Below are positions 27,901 through 31,403 of a stretch of DNA of 64,000 nt, piece by piece. The notes beneath the pieces are model-generated. The model ran no database searches. It was not told the origin of the DNA and was given only the letters and a program-made list of their open reading frames with translations. The position numbers and the translations under genes were made by a program. Source of the stretch: Liolophura sinensis (taxonomy: Eukaryota > Mollusca > Polyplacophora > Chitonida > Chitonidae); the NCBI RefSeq assembly GCF_032854445.1, contig NC_088296.1:9706706-9770705 (forward strand). Reading direction: 5' to 3'. The number at the start of each line of letters is the position of its first letter. The stretch's first letter is position 1.

Positions 27901-30900
27901 GAAAGAGAAACCAGTGCAAGAGGAAGATTTTTCAGCAGAGAAACAGGTACAAGATGAAGAGATAAAAACAGAGGAAGCAATACTGGATGAAGAGATCTCA
28001 GCAGAGAAGCCAGAACAAGACGAAGACATCACAGCAGAGGAAGCAGTACTGGATGAAGAGATCACAACAGAGGAACGAGTCCAAGAAGACGATATCACAG
28101 CAGAGACACCAGTACAGGATAAGGATGTCCCAGGTGAGAAGCCAGAACAAGACGAAGACATCACAGCAGAAAAACCAGTACAGGATGAAGAAATCACAGC
28201 AGAGAAACCAGTCTTACATGAAGAAGTCACAGCAGAGAAACCAGAACAAGAAGACATCACAGCAGAGAAATCAGAACAAGACGAGATCACAATAGAGAAA
28301 CCAGTACCAGATGAAGATATCGATGTAGAAAAACCAGAAAGAGACGGAGATGTAACAACTGATGAGCAACAAGATGAAAATGTAAGAAGTGGAACACCTG
28401 AAAAAGACGTAACAACAGATGAGCAGACAGAAAAAGATGTTGCTGAAGATGTCAAAACTGAGGAATTAAAAGATTTCATACAAGCACAAGGAACATTTGA
28501 AGAAGTTACAAGCATGGAAATGGTTTTAGAGAAAAAGCCTGAGGCACAAGAAACAGACAATGCATATGTCGCCCGTGCAGCTGATGTATGCACCAGAGAA
28601 CAAGTAGAAACACGTATCAGTCAGGCATCAACCGAAGAAGAAAGAGTGGAAATGCCAGTGATGTCAACAGATACAGACGGAAGAGGAATATTGGAGGAGG
28701 AGGAACCTTTCATGCCGATGGACTATGATACAGCTGAGTCATGGAGTGAGGACGAGTTGGAAGTCACAGACGGAACTGAGTCATCAAACTTTATAGATAT
28801 TGCAACATCATTTGATATGGGTACAGTTAAAGATGACACAGGCGTTGAGCACATAGATGCAACAAAAATTGCAGGTGAGACTGATGACACTGAAACTTCA
28901 CCAAATGCTGATACATTGGAATCAGCTTTGCCTAAAGTGACTGATGGAAAAGTACATATAGAAACAACTGCGGATACACACGATGATGACACTGCCGAAG
29001 GTGTGGTTGCTGAAACACACGATGACACTGCCGCAGGTGAGGTTGCTGAAACACACGATGACTCTGCCGCAGGTGAGGTTGCTGAAACACACGATGACAC
29101 TGCCGCAGGTGAGGTTGCTGAAACACACGATGACACTGCCGCAGGTGAGGTTGCTGAAACACACGATGACACTGCCGCAGGTGAGGTTGCTGAAACACAC
29201 GATGACACTGCCGCAGGTGAGGTTGCTGAAACACACGATGACACTGCCGCAGGTGAGGTTGCTGAAACACACGATGACACTGCCGCAGGTGAGGTTGCTA
29301 AAACACACGATGATACTGCCGCAGGTGAGGTTGCTGAAACACACGATGACACTGCCGCAGGTGAGGTTGCTGGAACACACGATGACACTGCCGCAGGTGA
29401 GGTTGCTAAAACACACGATGATACTGCTGCAGGTGAGGTTGCTGAAACACACGATGACACTGCCGCAGGTGAGGTTGCTGGAACACACAATGACACTGCC
29501 GCAGGTGAGGTTGCACAAGCCTCTGAGGATGTTGAAGAAGCCTTACCATCTGAATACAGACCAAGAGCAGGATCGCTCATTGAAGAAGTATCTGCTGATA
29601 CAGCCTTTGCAGTTAGGGACAAACTCGATGTGTATCAGTCAACATCAGAAGAAATTGTGCCATCCCAAGAGGTAATACAGGGGACAGCTTTGGAATCAGA
29701 AATCAGTTTCATCTCGAAATCTGCTGAAGCTTGTGAACAGTTGGAACTGACAGAAGGAACGTATACAGAATTTACCACACAACCTATTCAGCAGGACATG
29801 AGCTGTAAGCCCTTTGATTATGACGCAGGAGGTTCTACAAGGCAGTGTGAATATGAGATACCAAAGAAGATTAAAGATATAGCTGAATCTCCGCTGATTG
29901 AGGTTACCAGTGCTACTAGATCCGCTGAAATTGAAGAGCCTTTTATGCCAGTTGACTATGACACAGCCCAGTCAGGAAGTGAAGATGAGTATAACTTCAC
30001 CGAGGACAAAGATTCAGCAGAAGGTGCTTGCGGAGGTAGAGATGTTATTTTTATGCCACGAGACTACGACACGGCAAACTCAGCAAACGAGGATGAAGTG
30101 GATCTGTGGGAAGGTATTGACTACACTGTTGCTGAAATGAAACGCACAGTGGAAGAGCTGAGCACTTCTGGAAGTGAAGATGAATATGATTTGGTGAGTG
30201 CCGCAGAGAGATTCAAACAGGAAACTGCACCTCCAGAAAAGTACACAGTCTATGTTTATGGTATGACGACTGATCAGTCAGATGCATTTGAAAGCCAGTT
30301 TGAAGAAGACTTAGGTGACACTGCCAGGCAGAATGTAGAAGAAGTGACAAACAGATTCCCAATAGAAGAAGACTCAAGCTCCACGTATGACAATGTTATT
30401 GAAGATGTCCCAGAAGAAAATCTGTTTGAGGAAACTTGTCAAAGAACAGCAGAGACTACTGAATCGGATTGGATTGATGCAGTAACAATTCCTGTGCCCC
30501 AGCTCCCACCCAGAGAACAAGAAGAAAAATCTTTAGTTGTAGAGGATGAGAGAGAAATTCTGCACCTCCTGGAAAGTGTTGTCAGTGCTGTGGTCGGTGC
30601 TAAGGCTGCAGTCACTGGAATGCTTGGTTCAGAAACTGATGAGACCCATGATGCTGATACGGAAGAGGAATTGAGGCTTACTTTGGCTGAAGCCGAGAGC
30701 ACACAGAAACATGTTGAAAAGCTTATCAGCGATGTAAAAACCAGCCTCATGCAATCTCAAGAGCAGGCTAGTAAATTTGACCTGGGGAAGGGAAAAGAAA
30801 GCAGCATGGAGGTTCTCTCTGGATGCGACTCGCACACCACATCAAGTGTAAGCGTGACAGAAGAACAAAATGTTACATTCGTCGAAGGCAACGTTCATTT

Positions 30901-31102
30901 GGATACTGAAACGCTTACTGGGGCAACATCTAGCGACTTCGGAGCAATTACAACAGGGGATGACACTACATCCACAAGTAAGAAGTTTGACGAGAGATGG
31001 CGTGGTGGAATTGAACATATTGATGTTGACGTTGTTGACTCGGAAACAAGAGATAATTCCAAACTGACAGAAGAACCCAGTTGTAAAGCTGGTGACTACT
31101 GA
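6926..31102 (+). CDS. Giant acidic repeat protein, main part of the giant exon
   Basis: An unbroken reading frame of about 8,050 codons, dominated by Glu, Asp, Ser, Thr and Val, with few Cys and no membrane segment or recognisable catalytic fold. I infer a mostly disordered scaffold-type protein. Order of modules: N-terminal MDLSxSMA and TDRSSEDR modules (7.99-9.64 kb), four short W-x2-L/F-P-x-W motifs (10.2-12.5 kb), about eight QDTLGED/FRLQTQAE modules (13.5-17.9 kb) enclosing a 14 x 69-bp array, a 7 x 114-bp array (18.8-19.6 kb), an 11-residue repeat array (22.6-28.3 kb), a 12-residue array (29.0-29.5 kb), and DYD/SEDEY motifs before and after the last two. The frame stops at 31100-31102, but coding continues one frame over, so this stop is probably not the natural end. 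I do not recognise the protein. Its length and acidic repeats recall insect Futsch/MAP1B-type proteins only in style. Confidence 0.85.
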   Translation: MLNEGATGTSDGLIQLQRYRLGLEADSSLRESLPISSRYISERSRTSDLFAPWKDSEDRLNAEQRIWRGGFDENTSSLQHAETVSIGAETFASSSAEAMATSTLKETDFMFKSSKSAGSSTYFSSNQNQRFFSNLVEDNYELLNSDTRHSSDFSQDGHSHLRSEPPVDSGVQELNSDWLTERGSLMSSEVILSTSGVHSQRISELVKTTKLRSDEFLHYSECNTVEKAASSLSPEKENSPVNIEIVNSTDPSLRKSEDKFSDVEMVGKKLSDEDDFALDSMNDSYEETANDIGYKTEEDYSSGYTSPGVLSPGEETRPLVIDSPEERGTTPEELAVWTSPPEVSADPNTARPEMDSDMDLSESMADVRHSLEQQKQVLKELLGLVSEAEKDSAPERHSEAVEGSSVDFRDGENSVHLSKHSVGYLSVEEQREVRNEVEDHRVDESSMVTDSIYGSDRTETMRSASSTDLTTTDTLTSGYGEDSYGLDHLGLPSDQDVSKSHEGDQEMDLSSSMANVKQSIQQQKNVLHELLGLVAEAERDVEDTEPVRGNITGDENQEFFDPHEPDKTLKKLKIPGSNEDRSPTDRSSEDRLLLSKTDGAFSTSDDTRGSVTDDTVQGSLTCHPDVHDPKSRDTQGQAKREQILSENERKEIVETTHNVCMWESREEWGEIEQRNVVSISGEVSDIERSVDNACVSGFERYAVAGKESFPEVCVDLDDREKSFGAVAIPENPDQRAPTDRSSEDRHLVASGEGVPSTSGSVTDFERDIEEGDALVYNDKVVDTQRENLESCVDKALYPDQTWFDSESRDQSFAKGVRESIEQQRSTVQELLDLMGRESSPGSSVDQMVEVKDNEKFFDPHQPDRTLDDLRIPGDVKDRTAIDFFAEDRHRLARGDGALAKAGRRERYTGSDVDGDRSWLVKSGDDVDDVVANTGAIVDTTDVVLGDIWEEKEQEIDRREEMLDNGDAVLGERPVLSPVNSKHRDELKNSEPRKLPSENELNTTQSVEVMANRIAQDVYAISEDVGSSAANIPVLDSTSAKELPTSTEITSDETKTDTVDISSRSEVSQTSETDTIKDSEKQGYTQSQEESKPDTSVWNTLSGWFRFRGTSNQSADNSQETQVGRGPEPTESESTEFDEEKRIMELIDGFDDLHLVEDVKEGSVETQITEVSLDTEEPLEKKGDTEDAKHFDSVKKENDECYEATQQVLQQETETSVRDAPEGLQSGESVASKPLNVIDDKSVINDVNEEEVDSDSENDKFEDTSRDETTTEPNLLFDALHKPEMEVETEITDKALSLPSDQSSVTVQKPDVGMTIEDKSDVTCEEQKYFDDLLTDNNAPTKDTDIGISALDQNDVGLSPPFISDREHIDVNEDKQTGSDDASVVTPSLSNDVERQNFVSVDHYEQFLPTTTREEFVKKPEHTIAKSTAVVEEAVVLEEDISDITGSITEEAKENLTLSASDPENIPDAGGEDILDNEGHREIMTSEDVDTSDTFVSDKDISNVNNVGTGNEDVPNKEVLNDGAFQDVKQSSLTEDMEPGSTEKETFQDLKDSQSSPTDLVTPKFSDDTEKVGVFPTEGPQDKTVGGMSAEETSVPQENNEQRGEVEATLRQLSSQKQTNISFGDEKNLPHDTCIASGNIETVHTEGISSEEQSSNRTCKPSDGHGDDSSGWDALPSWRGGSQQKSQLQVCETSQLTTFEGTNITSEESVDVFQEESLSAEHELDTEITRDDTKSVPEDSVQTNEVEKESKASWNFLPKWMRSDPKETKPDKMHSTPTQDSVGQIDPANAGDGEVSDNVADSSRIGEESQDCKEAGLEDAVAEGADEEVSVESSPAWSFFPSWMRRSKPLETKQKDMQKTAFPDTTALSETICVEEDANIPAGGEPASKLSSESAETRDVLEFPDSQEWLDETSAMEAEIFTENETRNTTPASTEVLLTSVEMSTAATGSVIEHESSIEREAKDVSLQAAALEIPAASRAVRAQTPSMLEMFDELEADHVDAVGKYKDIVHMTAEELESYGEVAAITENVDFLDEDSEDHSNVSVSVTTDVQPEEEAASTTTVGVLEESVETENLSENPNKENLDWQQAWMSDESQQDSCAAQAIVTEQDAVGHEKLVTEDQQFTANDAANSENVHDKTKPEVQFETSMGILPDEKHTSSTLSEGKSVQSPEERLRLAHKEIYEQILGQSEVTSQASLSGVDLMQDNILVEQAALFRLESEAGHFAVMLEGMSQERPTQTFHPEETATSEIRVDEEEISESQQTPESKSEEVIVSEGHMEDSLVCERVTPEKTPDVTVRENPIEVLSSETDLMQDTLDEDKQVAFKLQIKSESFAVILEDVSSDDQPEELLESDSPQEKLSMKVLSENQQEQTQIAENEREETLISEIEANDTGPTESKMGTSVCAWSETPLQENQTEILPTPESQQSTMGQSEEPRIARGQPGEIFESEILMEDSPVLDSARVEKSVVESHVEDVSASKIDFMQDTLGVDPQTLLRLQTPSEGVDVKQVFSSEDVPDNLPGSVRPLEETEYPENKTAISESQSVETGELETGEVKVLDHKSHEISESRVNQMEDKETEETPPEVTLISDSRVNQMEDKETEETPPEVTLISESRVNQMEDKETEETPPEVTLISESRVNQMEDKETEETPPEVTLISESRVNQMEDKETEETPPEVTLISESRVNQMEDKETEETPPEVTLISDSRVNQMEDKETEETPPELTLISESRVNQMEDKETEETPPEVTLISESRVNQMEDKETEETPPELTLISESRVNQMEDKETEETPPEVTLISESRVNQMEDKETEETPPEVTLISDSRVNQMEDKETEETPPEVTLISESRVNQMEDKETEETPPEVTLISDSRVNQMEDKETEETPPEVTLISDSKPEQVLVSDTDSLLLKGVTEGKPSDTTVVQNEAKEVLPERDLVQDTLGEEQHVVFRLQTQAERFAVMLEDVAVESQPEETVESERLLNETSISEIMLEDVHESETWTSEKQPKEALLPESQSAHTQPTEHRTEETFVGSQVNDTGETERDKQDSHPEVALLADSRAKEALVSELERQVENVIKDMPSDITGTESQAEVLSATDLVEDTFCEDQHSVFRLQTQADGHAVTLEDFSSAYQPEDLTVCDSLQEKTVISESQSEPKDVSEYEPEVSLISENRLNEAEKPESQTALLPLEVELEGVLTNERGENERCDIQQHETQSSVFLSEEAQVSKENMEDSLVIKSETPGKTCNMAGSLVDHVLCETDLVQDTLGDDQKTVFRLKTQAEGIAVMLDAPCAEEDLSENQTVEILASGYLQENTKTSQSPSEELSIRESEPGESEEFESERAETVIPETQTGASNTSEIPEALATVVQQKETLITDIQEVKTWDKQPEEILISDVRLEDPLIEHILKEESENQPKETTFVGQSEIAQTPENQEGTLESLSEETCTSKNQSDVLVSRNLTEDSLLTESVPDENTSETSDIQSQLEEVCGSETDLILDTLGEDQRAVFKLQTQVESFAVMVDASPLEHVLLSEKQAEESRPLENEQGDTVLMSQSQAAEILILESQTSESGAAEYLTEETAFDRQLEEALIRKKQQEEMYISTEEETVISYCLPELSESLQKETHLSESQSDEISVCETNLLQDESFESQHEIFRLQSQASSIPVMISQPSQARSFIHREQTEENFKSEPVVMSKSEQTVTGQERRDESTMEDIFQPNGDDQTRVDTVSKVIAVSDLQNLSETAVTHHEDVLIGNATIFSAFDELEEDHTQMLDNSRAVTADSEYPEIPVVGSSYLRPSLSSDNSASALDGESNSWEDLVDNESDVEVGIDAVAFENDESMDSTIPGKEDKRPLEEQIAEVDCAVIGEIEDSKPAFVTLEENARRNLEDQVDEIDKLLDNEIFINQSLHSPSLTEDISNGLVFQTESDSSVLAATSAVTEIGNNIPSTVSEACIQDDSWNQDKSELNSGQSGSITTHEFEPQAPAETQASSINGIFDSEPVDVDQEVEVELKASDKLEAEAPAETQASSIKETLDSQPVDVDQEVEMELKASDKLEAQVPAETKASLIKETFDLEPVDVDQEVEMELKASDKLDAQVPAETKASLIKETFDSEPVDVHQEVEMELKASDKLEAQAPAETKAPLIKETFDLEPVDVEQEVEMELKASDKLEPQVPAETKASLIKETFDSEPVDVEQEVEMELKASDKLEAQAPAETPASSIKETLDSEPVDVEQEVEMELKASDDCSEPSRSLIPGTPLTQEQSQLVDDLCSVYYQREMALRSPVLGEPVAVSSANVAEMMAANESINKQYMNTDELAKTSPDEVSQNEKHVLDEHLAILGNETAGVTESGADVDNSVTTRHESPTVEEASPDNSPAVSRADVAEMIAVNEKITEQYKNRCEMPNIPGGNGNETSEEELESLESTEQSYAATREAMESIEGGMRTEYFTYSEESATKELVTSIGDQTVNTSETRDKYRPDTSHVSPFGTSRRKIDKESFDYSSEEDYQSAEEVDQGPQIPIITLTSTDQFSPTEDSKELFFVETEEGMTDDVQESNNLDDISSLDALGGDLGDMYVSDNLSQCSEHSVRYFELDEATAEAPFEPRSPIEGNIRPAGGYYGSHSDGFDFVAPVRGRETEWKTDISADKEVKESLTLSVTDGYSSDSMSVESLEASFDEDDMLPVEITKTNHIPPTALPGLEDRFMGIVEEESALHVTEVKSLDHVENLQTNQVMAVLEAQQSLPVELVSEEVEMVCPGSTDTKDATETFVDEDVEPEDAPKIKEITEKSLVSEPLEYVEHAIKKQDSCVASLTMQEVQQTVSGAHSGLTEEMEIHDTSEEIGVSQKPVEDFDDEPANEEFRPMETEDKVAIEVRQDPPFNTDTSKQDLSLGQITLDETGLVVTESQECIDGMENSAPKDESMFRDKEAFMPVDYDSAESGNQDEYELSSPMGENCEIQPDDEHVCEKEQDEHFMIGIPVPEEEDKPQKTEEELVTEKLVLGEEVATDATPEERTKYLEQEQVNTTDKSEQEKVKTEELVAMDEVMSKNTLEPEEEKGETTKKLGQGVTREESKQDTDFTIEKLNHDITVETTKQDFDDTTQNYHLDVTVEESLKHEEYTIETPEQPGDVRTGEQQTGEADKTETLGDVDVVRTEELEYVSTDKAGDNVLTAEEQAVATKKPEQDVETAIRTEKPEKDVAVERAGQEVAWLEPDAYVITEIPVQERDIYITAEKPVSDEISLEKPVLDEDIRAEKPVQDKIAAEKPVLDEDITAETPVQEQITAEEAVLGEELTTDKPVQSEEILAEKPELDETISAEKPVQVEDITAEKQVQDEEITAEEAVLDEEITAEKPVLDEDVQAEKLVLDEEITAEEAILDEEMTTEKPVQYEEILAEKPELDETISAEKPVQEEEITAEEAVQDEDITAEKPVQDEDITAEKPVLDEEITAEKPVQYEEILAEKPELDETISAEKPVQVEDITAEKQVQDEEITAEEAVLDEEITAEKPVLDEDVQAEKLVLDEEITAEKPVLDEEITAEEAVQDEDITAEEAVLDEDITAEKPVLDEEITTEKPVLDEDVQAEKLVLDEEITAEKQVQDEEITAEKQVQDEEITAEEAVLDEEITAEKPVLDEDVQAEKLVLDEEITAEKPVLDEEITAEEAVQDEDITAEEAVLDEDITAEKPVLDEEITTDKPVQYEEITAEEAVQDEDITAEEAVLDEDITAEKPVQYEEITAEEAGQDEDITAKEAVLDEDITAEKPILDEEITAEEAILDEEITAEKPVQYEEILAEKPELDETISAEKPVQDEDITAEKPVLDEDITAEKPVQYEEITAEEAVRDEDITAEEAVLDEDITAEKPVLDEEITTDKPVQYEEITAEEAVQDEDITAEKPVQEEDITAEKPVLDEDITAEKPVQDEEITAEEAVLVEDITAEKPVLDEEITAEKPVQYEEILAEKPERDETISAEKPVQEEEITAEEAVQDEDITAEKPVQDEDITAEKPVLDEEITAEKPVQYEEILAEKPELDETISAEKPVQEEDITAEKPVQEEDITAEKPVLDEDITAEKPVQYEEITAEEAVLVEDITAEKPVLDEEITAEEAVQDEDITAEEAVLDEDITAEKPVLDEEITTDKPVQYEEITAEEAVQDEDITAEEAVLDEDITAEKPILDEEITAEEGILDEEITAEKPVQYEEILAEKPELDETISAEKPVQDEDITAEKPVQEEDITAEKPVLDEDITAEKPVQYEEITAEEAVLDEDITAEKPVLDEEITAEEAERDEDITAEEAVLDEDITAEKPVLDEEITAEKPVQYEEILAEKPELDETISAEKPVQEEDITAEKPVQEEDITAEKPVLDEDITAEKPVQYEEITAEEAVLVEDITAEKPVLDEEITAEEAVQDEDITAEEAVLDEDITAEKPVLDEEITTDKPVQYEEITAEEAVQDEDITAEEAVLDEDITAEKPILDEEITAEEGILDEEITAEKPVQYEEILAEKPELDETISAEKPVQDEDITAEKPVQEEDITAEKPVLDEDITAEKPVQYEEITAEEAVLDEDITAEKPVLDEEITAEEAERDEDITAEEAVLDEDITAEKPVLDEEITTDKPVQYEEILAEKRELDETISAEKPVQEEDITAEKPVQDEDITAEEAVLDEDITVEEAVLDEEITAERPEITAEEAVLVEEMTTEKAVLDGEITAEKPVQDEDVQTEKPVLDEEITAEEAILDEEMTTEKPVQYEEILAEKPELDETISAEKPLQEEEITAEEAVLDEDITAEKPVLDEEITAEKPVQYEEIIAGEAVQDEDITAEEAVLDEDITAEKPILDEEITAEKPVQYEEITAEEAVQDEDITAEEAVLDEEITAERPEITAEEAVLDEEITAEKPVLDEEITAEKLVQYEEITAEEAVLDEEISADKAVQDEDITAQKPVLDEDVKAEKPVQYEDISAQKPVQDEEITEEETVLDEKISAEKPVLHEEITAEEAILDEEITTEKAVLDVDVQKEKPVQEEDFSAEKQVQDEEIKTEEAILDEEISAEKPEQDEDITAEEAVLDEEITTEERVQEDDITAETPVQDKDVPGEKPEQDEDITAEKPVQDEEITAEKPVLHEEVTAEKPEQEDITAEKSEQDEITIEKPVPDEDIDVEKPERDGDVTTDEQQDENVRSGTPEKDVTTDEQTEKDVAEDVKTEELKDFIQAQGTFEEVTSMEMVLEKKPEAQETDNAYVARAADVCTREQVETRISQASTEEERVEMPVMSTDTDGRGILEEEEPFMPMDYDTAESWSEDELEVTDGTESSNFIDIATSFDMGTVKDDTGVEHIDATKIAGETDDTETSPNADTLESALPKVTDGKVHIETTADTHDDDTAEGVVAETHDDTAAGEVAETHDDSAAGEVAETHDDTAAGEVAETHDDTAAGEVAETHDDTAAGEVAETHDDTAAGEVAETHDDTAAGEVAETHDDTAAGEVAKTHDDTAAGEVAETHDDTAAGEVAGTHDDTAAGEVAKTHDDTAAGEVAETHDDTAAGEVAGTHNDTAAGEVAQASEDVEEALPSEYRPRAGSLIEEVSADTAFAVRDKLDVYQSTSEEIVPSQEVIQGTALESEISFISKSAEACEQLELTEGTYTEFTTQPIQQDMSCKPFDYDAGGSTRQCEYEIPKKIKDIAESPLIEVTSATRSAEIEEPFMPVDYDTAQSGSEDEYNFTEDKDSAEGACGGRDVIFMPRDYDTANSANEDEVDLWEGIDYTVAEMKRTVEELSTSGSEDEYDLVSAAERFKQETAPPEKYTVYVYGMTTDQSDAFESQFEEDLGDTARQNVEEVTNRFPIEEDSSSTYDNVIEDVPEENLFEETCQRTAETTESDWIDAVTIPVPQLPPREQEEKSLVVEDEREILHLLESVVSAVVGAKAAVTGMLGSETDETHDADTEEELRLTLAEAESTQKHVEKLISDVKTSLMQSQEQASKFDLGKGKESSMEVLSGCDSHTTSSVSVTEEQNVTFVEGNVHLDTETLTGATSSDFGAITTGDDTTSTSKKFDERWRGGIEHIDVDVVDSETRDNSKLTEEPSCKAGDY
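7991..9640 (+). repeat. N-terminal degenerate protein modules (SMA/QQK and DRSSEDR types)
   Basis: Two module types alternate. Type 1 reads MDLSxSMAxVxxSxxQQKxVL followed by ELLGLVxEAE, at about 7994-8098 and 8443-8545, with a weaker third copy (SIEQQRSTVQELLDLM) near 9380. Type 2 reads FDPHxPDxTLxxLxIPG then DRxxTDRSSEDR, at about 8590-8735 and 9482-9635; a copy with only its second half lies near 9105-9200. Divergence is high, so these are old duplications. The type 1 segments have a heptad-like pattern and could form short helices. Confidence 0.75.
10211..12460 (+). repeat. Four copies of a tryptophan motif W-x2-L/F-P-x-W
   Basis: Translated motifs: VWNTLSGWFRFRG (10211-10249), GWDALPSWRGG (11933-11965), SWNFLPKWMRS (12179-12211) and AWSFFPSWMRRS (12428-12463). 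Tryptophan is otherwise rare in this acidic protein. Each copy is an aromatic patch followed by Arg, flanked by Ser/Glu-rich linker. Such spaced linear motifs usually bind a partner or a membrane surface; that role is inference. Confidence 0.8.
13517..17920 (+). repeat. About eight QDTLGED/FRLQTQAE protein modules
   Basis: The core is 'DLxQDTLGEDQ-xxxFRLQTQA' followed by 'ExFAVMLEDxS'. Copies lie near 13520, 13848, 14360, 15710, 16194, 16682, 17380 and 17816. Spacing is 330-530 bp except where the 69-bp array is inserted between the third and fourth copies. The Phe-Arg-Leu-Gln and Phe-Ala-Val-Met-Leu positions are the best kept. Linkers are rich in SESQ-type repeats. This is an older, larger repeat unit (about 110-180 residues) into which the 69-bp array later expanded. 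Confidence 0.8.
14624..15589 (+). repeat. In-frame 69-bp tandem array, exactly 14 copies
   Basis: Unit of 23 codons: SRVNQMEDKETEETPPE then VTLISE. The array is 14 x 69 = 966 bp and ends where the sequence changes to SKPEQ. Variation is limited to Glu/Asp at the last position, Val/Leu in VTL, and one silent change (gaagat to gaggat near 15057). Such near-identity at DNA level points to recent unequal exchange or slippage. Confidence 0.95.
18844..19641 (+). repeat. In-frame 114-bp tandem array, 7 copies
   Basis: Unit of 38 codons containing APAETxASxIKET, then FDxEPVDVxQEVEMELKASD. The period of 114 bp is exact (for example 'gcacctgctgagac' at 18851 and 18965). Copies differ by several amino acids, so it is older than the 69-bp array. 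It ends at DDCSEPSRS. Confidence 0.93.
19675..20105 (+). repeat. Two copies of a VAEMxAxNExI protein motif
   Basis: SSANVAEMMAANESINKQY (near 19780) and SRADVAEMIAVNEKITEQY (near 20038) are clearly related. The first is preceded by LTQEQSQLVDDLCSVYYQRE, one of the few segments here with hydrophobic and aromatic residues, so it could fold as a short helix. Confidence 0.65.
22590..28345 (+). repeat. In-frame 33-bp (11-residue) array, about 170 copies
   Basis: Consensus EKPVLDEEITA, with variants EEAVLDEDITA, EKPVQYEEILA and EKPELDETISA. It fills about 5.7 kb without a stop. Subtypes recur in a fixed order, so the array has higher-order structure as well as an 11-residue period. Units decay at both edges (before 22700 and after 27650), the usual picture for arrays that homogenise in the middle. 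The protein product is extremely acidic and regular, with Pro or Ala at the start of each unit. Confidence 0.95.
24880..26705 (+). repeat. 891-bp higher-order duplication inside the 33-bp array
   Basis: Sequence from about 24880 recurs 891 bp (27 x 33) downstream with almost no change until about 26705; for example the words starting at 24931 and 25822 match. This is a tandem duplication of a 27-unit block, which keeps the frame. Confidence 0.85.
29012..29515 (+). repeat. In-frame 36-bp tandem array, 14 copies
   Basis: Unit of 12 codons ETHDDTAAGEVA, 14 x 36 = 504 bp, preceded by one degenerate copy (THDDDTAEGVVA). The first residue varies between Glu, Lys and Gly, one copy has Ser for Thr and one has Asn for Asp. 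Very recent expansion. Confidence 0.95.
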
Positions 31103-31403
31103 GGATCGTCAAATGCAAGAGGATGGCAGAATTTCAGAAACAGATAATGAAGAATTCTTCATGGGATCGTCTTTGGAATACATAGGTATCAACCCAACTA
31201 TTACGCAGACAACTAGTATAACTGTGGAAGTTCTAGAAGCAGCACAGGTCAAGGAAATTTTTCAGCCTGCAGACGTTGAAGAGTTCTCAGATAGCCATCG
31301 TGAGAGGGTTGAGGTAAACGCAGAGCTATGTGCCCAACCAACAGACTTTCTCGGCTCGACATCTTACTTAGAAATAATGCAGGCAGAACAACAGAGTGCG
31401 TAG
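31086..31403 (+). CDS. Giant protein continued, +1 frame segment
   Basis: Coding continues one frame over from the previous segment. Reading 'aag ctg gtg act act gag gat' from 31086 gives KLVTTEDRQMQ followed by EEFFMGSSLEYIG. This matches the later repeat NLVSSEDRRMQ with EEYFTGSSIEFIG near 31600, so the frame is right. The switch can be explained by one extra A in the run at 31085-31087. Alternatively, a 103-nt intron at 30978-31080 (CACAA|GTAAGA to aacccag|TTG) would also restore the frame, but the removed sequence looks coding and lacks a pyrimidine tract. The segment ends in a stop at 31401-31403. Confidence 0.7.
   Translation, partial: KLVTTEDRQMQEDGRISETDNEEFFMGSSLEYIGINPTITQTTSITVEVLEAAQVKEIFQPADVEEFSDSHRERVEVNAELCAQPTDFLGSTSYLEIMQAEQQSA

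Larger units (their letters stand above)
21684..30180 (+). repeat. Dispersed DYD/SEDEY acidic motif, five copies
   Basis: Copies: FMPVDYDSAESGNQDEYEL (near 21685), FMPMDYDTAESWSEDELEV (near 28708), CKPFDYDAGGSTRQCEYEI (near 29806), FMPVDYDTAQSGSEDEYNF (near 29941) and FMPRDYDTANSANEDEVDL (near 30052), plus a partial SGSEDEYDLV near 30170. They bracket the 33-bp and 36-bp arrays. The Met-Pro-x-Asp-Tyr-Asp core is the constant part. Confidence 0.8.

Noticed and set aside
22540-28593. Minus-strand Ser/Thr-rich open frames resembling mucin repeats
   Set aside because: Antisense of the 33-bp coding array. The plus frame is continuous with non-repetitive coding sequence on both sides; the antisense is not.
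28723-29622. Overlapping open frames on both strands over the 36-bp array
   Set aside because: By-products of the 12-codon period. Only the plus frame continues beyond the array.
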